Shown here one piece after another: positions 1-7,529 of a stretch of DNA of 17,403 nt. A program made the translations under genes and the position numbers. Position 1 is the stretch's first letter, and each line of letters starts with the position of its first letter. The notes below the pieces were generated by a model, which saw only the letters and a list, made by a program, of their open reading frames with translations, did not search any database and had not been told where the DNA came from. The DNA comes from Burkholderiales bacterium UBA2459 (GTDB lineage Bacteria > Pseudomonadota > Gammaproteobacteria > Burkholderiales > Burkholderiaceae_E): assembly GCA_002342365.1 (NCBI GenBank), contig DDPV01000043.1:19294-36696 (forward strand). The letters run 5' to 3'.

Positions 1-22
1 CCGCAGCGTCGCTGAGGATTGA

Positions 23-1729
23 TCAAGCGCGTTTGCGCGGTGGCAAATCGGTGCAAATACCAAGCGCTGCTTCCGCGGCCATACCGATGCTCTCGCCCAG
101 GGTTGGATGTGGATGAATCGTTCTGCCGATATCGCTCGCGTCAGCACCCATTTCGATAGCCAGCGCAATTTCGCCGATCATGTCACCGGCCTGGGTGCCC
201 ACAATAGCCCCGCCAACCAGGCGGCCGTGCTCAACATCGAAAAGAAGTTTCGTAAAACCCTCATCACGACCGTTAGCAATCGCTCGACCCGAGGCCGCCC
301 AAGGGAACACTGATTTGTTCAGCTTAACACCCATACGCGATGCATCCGCCTCAGTGAGCCCAACCCATGCGATTTCTGGATCGGTATAAGCTACAGAAGG
401 AATAACGCGGGCATCGAAGCAATCTTTGGAACCATGTGCGGCTTCTGCGGCAACATGCCCTTCATGCACAGCCTTATGAGCGAGCATCGGCTGACCCACG
501 ATATCGCCAATCGCAAAAATGTTTGCCTGATTGGTTCGCATCTGGCTATCGACCGGAATAAAGCCTTTGTCATCCACATGAACACCTGCCGCATCGAGCC
601 CGAGCTTATGGCCATTGGGTCGGCGGCCTACTGAGCACAGTACAAGATCGTATTGCTTTTCGATGAGTTGCCCATCGGCCTGCTCAAAGTCGACGGTAAT
701 ACCATCGGCATGCGCAGTCGCACTGACCGTCTTTGTCTTGAGCATGATGTGATCGAAACGATGCTGGTTGAATTGCTGCCAGACTTTGACCAGGTCTCGA
801 TCCGCTCCTGGCATCAAGCCGTCAAGCATTTCAACGACGTCGAGCCGCGCCCCCAGACTGGAGTAAACCGTAGCCATTTCAAGCCCAATGATGCCGCCAC
901 CGATGATCAGCAGTCGCTCCGGAATCAAGGGCAACTCAAGTGCACCTGTTGAATCAACGATCCGTGGATCATCCGGCAAAAAGGGCAGACGGATCGCTTC
1001 AGAGCCTGCAGCGATGATCGCTTGCGAAAATCGAAGAGATCGTTGCGTGCCATCGCTCTCGGTCAAGGCTACGCTGTGAGTACCGGTAAATCGAGCCACA
1101 GCTTGTAAATGTTCGACCTTTCGTTGCTTGGCCATCGACGCCAGTCCGCCTGTGAGTTTGCTGATCACAGACTGCTTCCAGTGTCGCAATACGGGCAGGT
1201 CAAAAGACGGCTTTGCAAAGCGAATACCATGCTTTTCAAGCCGAACCGCTTCCTCCGAAACCGCTGCAATATGCAACAAGGCTTTTGAAGGAATACAGCC
1301 TACGTTCAGGCAAACCCCTCCAAGGGTCGCGTAGCGTTCAACGAGGATCACTTTCATCCCAAGGTCGGCTGCACGAAAGGCAGCCGAGTAGCCGCCGGGA
1401 CCCGCGCCGAGCACAAGCAAGTCGCAATCGACTGCCGATTGGGCGTGGACATGCGCCGATGTTGCCGCAGGCAAGCTCGCCTCCGAAGCAGCTTGTTGCT
1501 GCATTCGCATGATCAGACTGCCTTCAGAAACCTTGTCGCCGATCTTGATGAGGATTTCCTCAATCACACCCTCACCAGGCGAAGGGATTTCCATTGAGGC
1601 CTTGTCGCTTTCAACGGTGATTAATGACTGCTCGGCCTTGACCTTATCGCCCTTGGCCACAAGGATTTCAATCACGACGACTTCGCTGAAGTCGCCTATA
1701 TCGGGTACGTTAACGTCCTGAATGACCAT
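23..1729 (-). CDS. lpdA: Dihydrolipoyl dehydrogenase (PDH E3) with N-terminal lipoyl domain
   Basis: This is the flavoprotein E3 of the pyruvate dehydrogenase complex; it reoxidises dihydrolipoyl groups and passes electrons to NAD+ in the cytoplasm. Residues 1-76 form a lipoyl domain with the attachment lysine K43 in the motif ESDKASMEIP. An Ala-rich linker (about 77-100) leads to the FAD-binding motif GAGPGG (108-113), the redox disulfide C140-LNVG-C145, a second GGGIIG nucleotide-binding motif, and the C-terminal active-site pair H541/E546 in HPTLGE. The length of 568 aa equals a standard E3 of roughly 470 aa plus one lipoyl domain, a known arrangement in betaproteobacteria. The gene is last in the aceE-aceF-lpdA run and starts 10 nt after the aceF stop; the Shine-Dalgarno is weak, so coupling to aceF translation is likely. 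No terminator is visible in the 22 nt left downstream. All catalytic residues are present. Confidence 0.97.
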   Translation of the reverse strand: MVIQDVNVPDIGDFSEVVVIEILVAKGDKVKAEQSLITVESDKASMEIPSPGEGVIEEILIKIGDKVSEGSLIMRMQQQAASEASLPAATSAHVHAQSAVDCDLLVLGAGPGGYSAAFRAADLGMKVILVERYATLGGVCLNVGCIPSKALLHIAAVSEEAVRLEKHGIRFAKPSFDLPVLRHWKQSVISKLTGGLASMAKQRKVEHLQAVARFTGTHSVALTESDGTQRSLRFSQAIIAAGSEAIRLPFLPDDPRIVDSTGALELPLIPERLLIIGGGIIGLEMATVYSSLGARLDVVEMLDGLMPGADRDLVKVWQQFNQHRFDHIMLKTKTVSATAHADGITVDFEQADGQLIEKQYDLVLCSVGRRPNGHKLGLDAAGVHVDDKGFIPVDSQMRTNQANIFAIGDIVGQPMLAHKAVHEGHVAAEAAHGSKDCFDARVIPSVAYTDPEIAWVGLTEADASRMGVKLNKSVFPWAASGRAIANGRDEGFTKLLFDVEHGRLVGGAIVGTQAGDMIGEIALAIEMGADASDIGRTIHPHPTLGESIGMAAEAALGICTDLPPRKRA

Positions 1730-1739
1730 ATCGGTATCT

Positions 1740-3131
1740 TTATGAGAGCGTTACACGGCGGAAGTCGCTGAGCAATTGTCCAAGATGACTGATAAAGCGA
1801 GCCGCCATGGCGCCATCAATCACGCGGTGATCGTAGGAAAGCGAAAGCGGCAACATCAGCCGAGGCTGAAAACTCGATCCGCTCGTGTCCCACTGCGGTT
1901 TCGTCTGTCCGCGGCCGACACCAAGAATCGCCACCTCGGGCGCATTGATGATGGGTGTGAAAAAACTACCGCCAATTCCGCCAAGCGATGAAATCGAGAT
2001 CGATCCACCTTGCATATCAGAAGGCGACAGTTTGCCGTCACGGGCTTTGGCAGCAAGTTCGGCGGTTTCGCGGGCGATGTTGAGCACCCCTTTTTTGTCA
2101 GCGTCCCTTAGCACAGGGACAACCAGGCCATTTGCTGTGTCGGCCGCAAATCCGATATGCATATAGTGCTTGAGCACCAATTCATCGCCGTCTAAGGAGG
2201 CGTTGAATTCTGGAAACTGTTTCAGGCACACGGTCATGGCCTTCATCAAAAAGGCAAGCATGGTCAGCTTGAGTCCCGACTTTGCATGTTCCTGGTTCAG
2301 TTGCTGGCGGAAAGCTTCAAGATCGCTGACATCGGCCTCATCGTGCTGGGTGACGTGAGGGATCATCACCCAATTTCTGTGAAGATTCGCACCCGATATC
2401 TTTTTGATTCGAGACAATGGTTTGCGTTCGACCGATCCGAATTTTGCAAAGTCAACCTGAGGCCAAGCGATGAGACCAAGCGCAGCGCCGTCAGATTGTG
2501 GCGTGGTGCTCTTTGCGGTTTGCTGACTTTGATCTTGCTGAAGCGCTGCTTTCACATAGGCCTGCACATCAGGCTGGGTGATCCGACCCTTGGCACCGCT
2601 GCCACTGACCCGAGTCAGGTCGACACCGAGTTCACGAGCAAACTTTCTGACCGCAGGCGAAGCATGGGGTTTGTTGAGCACCATGAGCGCCGCATCAGCC
2701 TGATGCGCCAGAGGCGCTTGCGTGGGACGCGCGGGCGCCTCGCTTGGATGCGCTAAAGCTAAAGACTGCTTGGGCGGCGCAGGCGGATCCGCTTGATGCG
2801 GCACCACAAGCTGCGGCTGTGGCGCGGGCAGCGCTGCAGCTGCGGTATCCGGCGCAGCGAGGCTTGCAGCTTCAGCCGCTGGCTTGGCTACTTGCTGCAC
2901 TTGCAAGATTGCTATCGGCGTGCCCTCAGAGACTTTGTCGCCGAGCTGAATCAGCAGCTTTTGAAGAATACCGGCCGCGTTTGACGGAATTTCCATCGAA
3001 GCCTTATCGCTTTCCACGGTCAAAAGCGATTGCTCAACGCTGATCGCATCACCGGGCTTCACCAGCAGTTCGATTACGGTGACATCGGCGAAATCTCCAA
3101 TGTCGGGAACTTTGATTTCCACCACCTGCAT
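1740..3131 (-). CDS. aceF: Dihydrolipoamide acetyltransferase (PDH E2), single lipoyl domain
   Basis: This is the core E2 subunit of pyruvate dehydrogenase; it moves the acetyl group from lipoamide to CoA. Domains in order are: one lipoyl domain (about 1-77, lipoyl lysine K43), a long Ala/Pro-rich flexible linker (about 80-153), a peripheral-subunit-binding domain (about 155-194, starting HASPAVRKFARELG), a second linker, and the catalytic acyltransferase domain (about 225-463) with the DHRVIDG motif (H435, D439). At 463 aa it is short for a proteobacterial PDH E2, since many relatives carry two or three lipoyl domains. The start is supported by GGAG followed by an 8-nt spacer before the ATG. 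It lies 32 nt after aceE and 10 nt before lpdA, consistent with one transcript. A 2-oxoglutarate E2 would also have one lipoyl domain, but the adjacent AceE-type E1 and the sequence style argue for PDH. Confidence 0.96.
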   Translation of the reverse strand: MQVVEIKVPDIGDFADVTVIELLVKPGDAISVEQSLLTVESDKASMEIPSNAAGILQKLLIQLGDKVSEGTPIAILQVQQVAKPAAEAASLAAPDTAAAALPAPQPQLVVPHQADPPAPPKQSLALAHPSEAPARPTQAPLAHQADAALMVLNKPHASPAVRKFARELGVDLTRVSGSGAKGRITQPDVQAYVKAALQQDQSQQTAKSTTPQSDGAALGLIAWPQVDFAKFGSVERKPLSRIKKISGANLHRNWVMIPHVTQHDEADVSDLEAFRQQLNQEHAKSGLKLTMLAFLMKAMTVCLKQFPEFNASLDGDELVLKHYMHIGFAADTANGLVVPVLRDADKKGVLNIARETAELAAKARDGKLSPSDMQGGSISISSLGGIGGSFFTPIINAPEVAILGVGRGQTKPQWDTSGSSFQPRLMLPLSLSYDHRVIDGAMAARFISHLGQLLSDFRRVTLS

Positions 3132-3163
3132 GTTTTTTTCTCCGAATCAAGCGGCTTGTGCGG

Positions 3164-5869
3164 TCATGCGTGGGCCGGATCGATTTTTTCTGGATTGATC
3201 TTGTACCGGGTAATAGCATCGGCGAGTACCGAGCGCTTCAAGCTGCCTTCATGGACCAAATGCTGCAAGGCTGCCAGCACCACAAAGCGCCGGTCCACTT
3301 CAAAGTGCTCGCGCAACTTCGAGCGGAAATCGGATCGACCGAATCCGTCGGTGCCCAGTACGCTGTATGCCCGTCCTTTGGGAACGTAGGCACGAATCTG
3401 ATCGGCAAAAGACTTCATGTAGTCCGTGGTTGCGACAATCGAACCCTTGCGGGAAGCGAGCATTTCTGTAACGTAGGGTACCCGAGGCTCTTGCTCGGGA
3501 TGAAGCAGATTGAATCGCTCACAGGCAAGCGCTTGCCTGCGAAGCTCGGTGAAGCTTGTAGCACTCCAGACATCGGCAGCGACCTGCCAATCTTCGGCAA
3601 GCATTTGCGCTGCTGCAATCGCTTCTCTCAAGATCGTTCCAGATCCCATAAGCTGCACCTTCAAACCCTCCTCGGGCGCAGCCTGCAATAAATACATTCC
3701 CTTGATAATGCCCTCCCGGTCCTGATCGCGAAGTCCTGGGTGGGCATAGTTCTCATTCATCAGGGTAATGTAATAAAAAACATTTTCCTGATCGCCCACC
3801 ATGCGCCTGAGGCCCTCTTGAATGATGACCGCCACTTCGTGGGCAAAAGTGGGGTCGTAGGAAACGCAATTGGGAATCGTGCTTGCCAGCAAATGGCTGT
3901 GCCCGTCTTCGTGCTGCAAGCCTTCGCCGTTGAGCGTGGTTCGCCCCGCCGTGGCGCCCAGTAGGAATCCGCGGGCTTGCATATCGCCTGCGGCCCATGC
4001 GAGGTCGCCAACACGTTGAAAGCCGAACATCGAGTAATAAATATAAAACGGAATCATCACCCGGTTATTGGTCGAGTATGAGGTCGCCGCGGCAATCCAC
4101 GAACTCATCGCTCCCGCCTCATTGATGCCCTCCTCAAGAATCTGGCCCGCAGCATCTTCGCGGTAGTACATCACCTGTTCCTTGTCCACCGGCGTGTATT
4201 TCTGTCCGAAAGGCGCATAAATACCCAATTGCCGAAACATGCCTTCCATCCCGAAGGTGCGTGCTTCATCGGGAACGATCGGCACAATTCTTTGACCGAT
4301 ATGTTTATCGCGCACAAGACTCGTAAGAATGCGCACAAAGGCCTGGGTGGTCGAAATTTCGCGCCCATCGGCGGTCGGTTCCAAAACCGCCTTCAAGGCA
4401 TCAAGTGGCGGGACGGGGAGTTTTTCATCAGCTTGCATTCTTCGGGCCGGAAGGTAGCCACCCAATGCTTTGCGACGCTCGTGCATGTAGACCATTTCAG
4501 GCGCATCTTCGGGCGGCCGATAAAACGGAAGCATCTCAAGTTCATCATCGGCGATCGGTATGTTGAAACGGTCGCGAAACTCGACAATGGTCTGCCGGTC
4601 GAGCTTCTTTAACTGATGGGTGGGATTCTTGGCTTCACCGGCCCGTCCCATGCCGTAGCCCTTGACGGTTTTTGCCAGGATCACCGTGGGCTGATGCTTG
4701 TGATGCGTCGCGCTGTAAAAGGCCGAGTAAACCTTGTGCGGGTCATGACCGCCGCGATTGAGTCGCCAGATATCCTCATCGGTCATTTTGGCAACCATCT
4801 CGAGCAGGCGTGGATGTTTGCCGAAAAAGTGCTTGCGCACAAAGGCCCCGTCGTTGGCTTTGAAGGACTGGTATTCGCCGTCGACAGTCTCCTCCATGAC
4901 CCGTTGCAAAATGCCGTCACGATCAACCGCCAGCAAGGCGTCCCAATACGATCCCCAAATCAATTTGATCACGTTCCATCCGGCACCGCGAAACTCGCCT
5001 TCGAGTTCCTGAATAATCTTGCCGTTGCCGCGCACAGGTCCGTCAAGCCTTTGTAAGTTGCAATTGACCACGAAAATCAGGTTGTCGAGTTTTTCGCGCG
5101 CCGCCAAGCCGATCGCTCCGAGCGACTCCGGTTCGTCCATCTCGCCATCGCCACAAAAGACCCACACCCTTCGCTTGGAGGTGTCGGCAATGCCACGCGC
5201 ATGGAGATACTTCAGAAACCTCGCCTGATAAATCGCCATGAGCGGACCCAGTCCCATCGACACCGTGGGAAACTGCCAAAAGCTGGGCATCAGTTTGGGA
5301 TGGGGATAGGAAGACAAGCCGTTACCGTCAACCTCCTGACGAAATCCGCTCAGTTGCGATGCACTGAGCCGGCCTTCGAGAAATGCCCGTCCATAAATGC
5401 CCGGCGCAGCATGCCCCTGGAAATACACAAGGTCACCGCCGTGCTCGGGGGTCTCTGCATGCCAGAAATGATTCATTCCGGCGCCAATCATGGTAGCGAG
5501 CGAGGCAAATGTCGCAATATGCCCCCCGAGATCACCACCGTCAGGCGGGTTGTGGCTGTTGGCCTTGACCACCATCGCCATCGCATTCCAGCGGATGTAG
5601 GATCGGATCCTTTCCTCGTATTCGGCATGACCAGGCGAAGCCACCTCGAGTTGCGGTGGAATGGTATTGATATAAGCCGTGTTGGGAGAAAAGGGGATAT
5701 GGCCGCCAGATCGCCTGGCCAGTTCGATCATCCGCTCGAGCAAATAATGGGCCCGTTCGGCACCCTCGGCACGCAAGACCGATTCGAGTGCATCAAGCCA
5801 TTCTTGGGTCTCAAGCGGATCGAGATCATCGCTTCGCATCGTGGGTGTTTGATGTGGCAATGCAGACAT
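3164..5869 (-). CDS. aceE: Pyruvate dehydrogenase E1 component, homodimeric type
   Basis: This is the thiamine-diphosphate-dependent E1, which decarboxylates pyruvate and reductively acetylates the lipoyl arm of E2. The 901-aa length matches the single-chain AceE family (E. coli AceE is close to 890 aa). The N-terminal half contains the conserved stretches SHNPPDGGDLGGH (about 105) and YFQGHAAPGIYGR (about 149), and the ThDP/Mg2+ motif GDGEMDEPES starts at residue 240, followed by NCNLQRLDGPVRGN. The C-terminal half holds the pyrimidine-binding and transketolase-C regions, including GLQHEDGHSHL. The ATG is preceded by a strong purine-rich Shine-Dalgarno (AAGGGGGAA, plus-strand positions 5876-5884) with a 6-nt spacer. 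It is first in the PDH operon and a candidate promoter lies directly upstream. The reading frame is intact. Confidence 0.98.
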   Translation of the reverse strand: MSALPHQTPTMRSDDLDPLETQEWLDALESVLRAEGAERAHYLLERMIELARRSGGHIPFSPNTAYINTIPPQLEVASPGHAEYEERIRSYIRWNAMAMVVKANSHNPPDGGDLGGHIATFASLATMIGAGMNHFWHAETPEHGGDLVYFQGHAAPGIYGRAFLEGRLSASQLSGFRQEVDGNGLSSYPHPKLMPSFWQFPTVSMGLGPLMAIYQARFLKYLHARGIADTSKRRVWVFCGDGEMDEPESLGAIGLAAREKLDNLIFVVNCNLQRLDGPVRGNGKIIQELEGEFRGAGWNVIKLIWGSYWDALLAVDRDGILQRVMEETVDGEYQSFKANDGAFVRKHFFGKHPRLLEMVAKMTDEDIWRLNRGGHDPHKVYSAFYSATHHKHQPTVILAKTVKGYGMGRAGEAKNPTHQLKKLDRQTIVEFRDRFNIPIADDELEMLPFYRPPEDAPEMVYMHERRKALGGYLPARRMQADEKLPVPPLDALKAVLEPTADGREISTTQAFVRILTSLVRDKHIGQRIVPIVPDEARTFGMEGMFRQLGIYAPFGQKYTPVDKEQVMYYREDAAGQILEEGINEAGAMSSWIAAATSYSTNNRVMIPFYIYYSMFGFQRVGDLAWAAGDMQARGFLLGATAGRTTLNGEGLQHEDGHSHLLASTIPNCVSYDPTFAHEVAVIIQEGLRRMVGDQENVFYYITLMNENYAHPGLRDQDREGIIKGMYLLQAAPEEGLKVQLMGSGTILREAIAAAQMLAEDWQVAADVWSATSFTELRRQALACERFNLLHPEQEPRVPYVTEMLASRKGSIVATTDYMKSFADQIRAYVPKGRAYSVLGTDGFGRSDFRSKLREHFEVDRRFVVLAALQHLVHEGSLKRSVLADAITRYKINPEKIDPAHA

Positions 5870-5894
5870 GGATGGTTCCCCCTTGAATGCAGCG

Positions 5895-5923
5895 ATTCTA
5901 GGAATTGCTCAGCGAAACAACAA
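5895..5923 (-). promoter_or_regulatory. Candidate sigma70-type promoter for aceE-aceF-lpdA
   Basis: Reading the minus strand, a -35-like TTGTTG (plus positions 5918-5923) is separated by 17 nt from a -10-like TAGAAT (plus positions 5895-5900), which differs from TATAAT at one base. Transcription would start near 5888, giving a leader of about 20 nt that contains the strong aceE Shine-Dalgarno. The -35 is poor, so an activator or a different start site is possible. This is inferred from pattern only. Confidence 0.45.
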
Positions 5924-6103
5924 GCAAAATTTCGCAAATCGAAAAATAAATTCATATGATGAAAATGAATGCAGCCAGGCCATGCTCTGGATAGCGTTTG
6001 ACAAGCGGGAAATGAAATCATTCGGCTGCCGCTTTGCATCGACTCAGAGCGGTCAAGGCTTAGACTGCTTGATCGTTTACCACGCCGAGGAAGCTCATGG
6101 CAG
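5924..6103. other. Intergenic region between aceE and tRNA-Arg; short AT-rich inverted repeats
   Basis: No credible gene is seen here. The aceE-proximal part (about 5926-5970) is AT-rich compared with its surroundings and holds small inverted repeats: TTTCG/CGAAA with a 5-nt spacer (5930-5944), and nested ATTCAT/ATGAAT arms (5950-5955 and 5965-5970) around TTCAT-ATG-ATGAA (5951-5963). These sit just upstream of the proposed aceE -35 and could be operator half-sites, but I do not recognise them as a known PdhR-type site. The remainder (5971-6103) shows nothing distinctive apart from a lone TTGACA at 5998-6003. Confidence 0.3.
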
Positions 6104-6112
6104 TGCTATACT
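6104..6112 (+). promoter_or_regulatory. Extended -10 promoter element for tRNA-Arg
   Basis: TGC-TATACT forms an extended -10 motif (TGn followed by a hexamer with one mismatch to TATAAT). Transcription would begin near 6119, about 8 nt before the mature tRNA 5' end at 6127. No good -35 hexamer is present at 16-18 nt spacing, as is usual for extended -10 promoters. The downstream MFS gene could share this transcript. Confidence 0.55.
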
Positions 6113-6126
6113 TGAAGGCTTGCTGT

Positions 6127-6203
6127 GCGCCCGTAGCTCAGTTGGATAGAGTACCTGGCTACGAACCAGGGGGTCGTGGGTTCGAATCCTGCCGGGCGCG
6201 CCA
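6127..6203 (+). tRNA. tRNA-Arg (anticodon ACG)
   Basis: The 77-nt sequence folds as a complete tRNA with an encoded CCA tail. The acceptor stem pairs GCGCCCG (6127-6133) with CGGGCGC (6193-6199), G6200 is the discriminator and CCA is 6201-6203. The anticodon stem CCTGG/CCAGG encloses the 7-nt loop CTACGAA with anticodon ACG at 6161-6163, and the T loop is TTCGAAT. The ACG anticodon is the arginine type normally edited to ICG by TadA to read CGU, CGC and CGA. The T stem contains two G-U pairs but remains closed. Confidence 0.97.
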
Positions 6204-6224
6204 CCTGCTTGCGCGGGCCTCCCT

Positions 6225-7409
6225 GTGATCCAGCGGGGTTGGGTGGTGACCTTTTCGAGCATGATCGCGCTCGCTGTCATTTTCGGAACATCGTATTCCT
6301 TTGGCGCTTTTTTTTCGGCGCTTAGCGAAACCTTCAGTGCACAGCGCGCCGACATCGCCATGATGTTTGGTTTGGCCGGATTCTTGTACTTTGTCGCAGG
6401 AGCTGCCGCAGGCATTGCCGCAGTCAAGTTTGGACCGCGGCTGGTGTCGACCTTGGGCATGTTGTTACTCGGCTTTGGTGCCATGAGCGCCAGCCAAGCC
6501 GACTCAATCCAGCAAATTTACTGGTCCTACGGTCTCGGAATCGGACTCGGCGTTGCACTGGTTTACACCCCGGTCATGGGCGCGGTACCACCTTGGTTTA
6601 CCAGCCAGCGTTCGCTTGCAAGCGGCCTTGCGAGCGCAGGCATCGGCATCGGTACGCTGGTGGTTCCGCCTCTTGTGAGCTTGGGCATTGAGCAATGGCA
6701 GTGGCGCGACACCATGTTCTACCTGGGATGCGGATCGATGGTCGTGGGTCTCGCGGCGAGCAGCCAGATCGGTATGCCAGATCAGGAAAAAACGCAGGCA
6801 GGGCATCGAAATGGTCTTAGCCTTGCCGAGGCGCTGCGCAGCAAACCGTTTTGGCTGCTTTTTGGTATTTGTGCCATCGCTGGACCGAGCCTCTTTTTCC
6901 CTTTCGCCCACTTGATTCAATTTGCACGCGACCAAGGCATTGCGGAAGTCCAGGCCGCATCCACCATCGGATTTATCGGCATCGGAAGTATTGCAGGACG
7001 GTTTTTCATTGGTTTTTTTGCTGACCGCTATGGCCGCCTCGCCACCATGGGCGCATCCAACGCGATGCTTGCCGGATCACTGCTGCTTTGGTTCAGCGAC
7101 CCAGGATGGATCGGTTTATGCCTTTTTGCATTGTGGTTTGGCATAGCCTACGGTTCAGTGGTGGCACTTTTTCCTCCGCTCTGCATGGATTTTTTCGGTG
7201 CGCGCTCAGTCACGGGAGTGCTTGGATTGGTCTATAGCGGGGCGGGGATCGGCAACCTTCTGGGCCCGGTAGGCGCTGGCGCGCTCTTTGATCGGTATGG
7301 CAATTATCATGCATCTGTGGCGATTGCAATCGCCTGCGCCTTGATTGCGGTTCTGCTTAGCCTTGCGATGATGCGCTGGAAACGGATACACCAGCCGACG
7401 ATGTATTAA
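6225..7409 (+). CDS. MFS transporter, monocarboxylate / oxalate-formate antiporter-like
   Basis: This is a 394-aa inner-membrane major facilitator protein with about 12 hydrophobic segments in two halves. The N-terminal pattern GWVVTF...FGTSYSFGAFF, the segment with PPWFTSQRSLASGLASAGIG between helices 4 and 5, and the loop FADRYGR in the C half (motif-A-like) are typical of the monocarboxylate/oxalate-formate group. The substrate is therefore probably an organic anion, but it cannot be named. The start is GTG at 6225, only 21 nt after the tRNA CCA, with no clear Shine-Dalgarno in that gap. In-frame GTG codons at 6243 and 6246 are alternatives, but they would clip the conserved GW before the first helix. 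A short-chain dehydrogenase follows 120 nt downstream on the same strand; a catabolic pairing is possible but unproven. Confidence 0.85.
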   Translation: MIQRGWVVTFSSMIALAVIFGTSYSFGAFFSALSETFSAQRADIAMMFGLAGFLYFVAGAAAGIAAVKFGPRLVSTLGMLLLGFGAMSASQADSIQQIYWSYGLGIGLGVALVYTPVMGAVPPWFTSQRSLASGLASAGIGIGTLVVPPLVSLGIEQWQWRDTMFYLGCGSMVVGLAASSQIGMPDQEKTQAGHRNGLSLAEALRSKPFWLLFGICAIAGPSLFFPFAHLIQFARDQGIAEVQAASTIGFIGIGSIAGRFFIGFFADRYGRLATMGASNAMLAGSLLLWFSDPGWIGLCLFALWFGIAYGSVVALFPPLCMDFFGARSVTGVLGLVYSGAGIGNLLGPVGAGALFDRYGNYHASVAIAIACALIAVLLSLAMMRWKRIHQPTMY

Positions 7410-7519
7410 GACTTGAACCGCCCCGACCCTGAACCCGCCCAAGCTATCAACTCGTCTGTCACCCGAATCGACCTTGGAGCCGATTAAAAGCTTTTGCCGA
7501 TCCAACATTCACCCCTCAT

Positions 7520-7523
7520 GGAG
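7520..7523 (+). promoter_or_regulatory. Ribosome binding site deciding the SDR start
   Basis: GGAG followed by a 6-nt spacer precedes the ATG at 7530. This favours 7530 over the in-frame ATG at 7518 and TTG at 7494, neither of which has a comparable site. The preceding 7410-7517 holds no gene; it has a perfect 10-bp palindrome AAAAGCTTTT at 7486-7495 and no clear terminator or promoter. Confidence 0.6.
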
Positions 7524-7529
7524 CAATCA

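Noticed and set aside
5201..5959. Long plus-strand open frame (about 252 codons) opposite aceE
   Set aside because: It lies entirely opposite the conserved aceE coding sequence and its promoter; the translation has no recognisable domain and is explained as an antisense shadow.
5998..6003. Perfect TTGACA upstream of the tRNA gene as a -35 box
   Set aside because: No -10-like hexamer lies at suitable spacing, and the extended -10 at 6104-6112 is 100 nt further on.
5868..6149. Open frame of about 93 codons across the aceE/tRNA intergenic region
   Set aside because: It runs into the tRNA gene, overlaps the aceE start on the other strand, has no ribosome binding site and resembles no family.
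6127..6203. tRNA gene as an integration site for a mobile element
   Set aside because: No integrase gene, direct repeat of the tRNA 3' end or foreign-looking composition is seen within the window.
6095..6484. Minus-strand open frame of about 129 codons crossing the tRNA and the MFS start
   Set aside because: It is the complement of the tRNA gene and a well-supported transporter gene. The stretch containing RIRTHDPLVRSQVLYPTELR is the usual false translation of an antisense tRNA.
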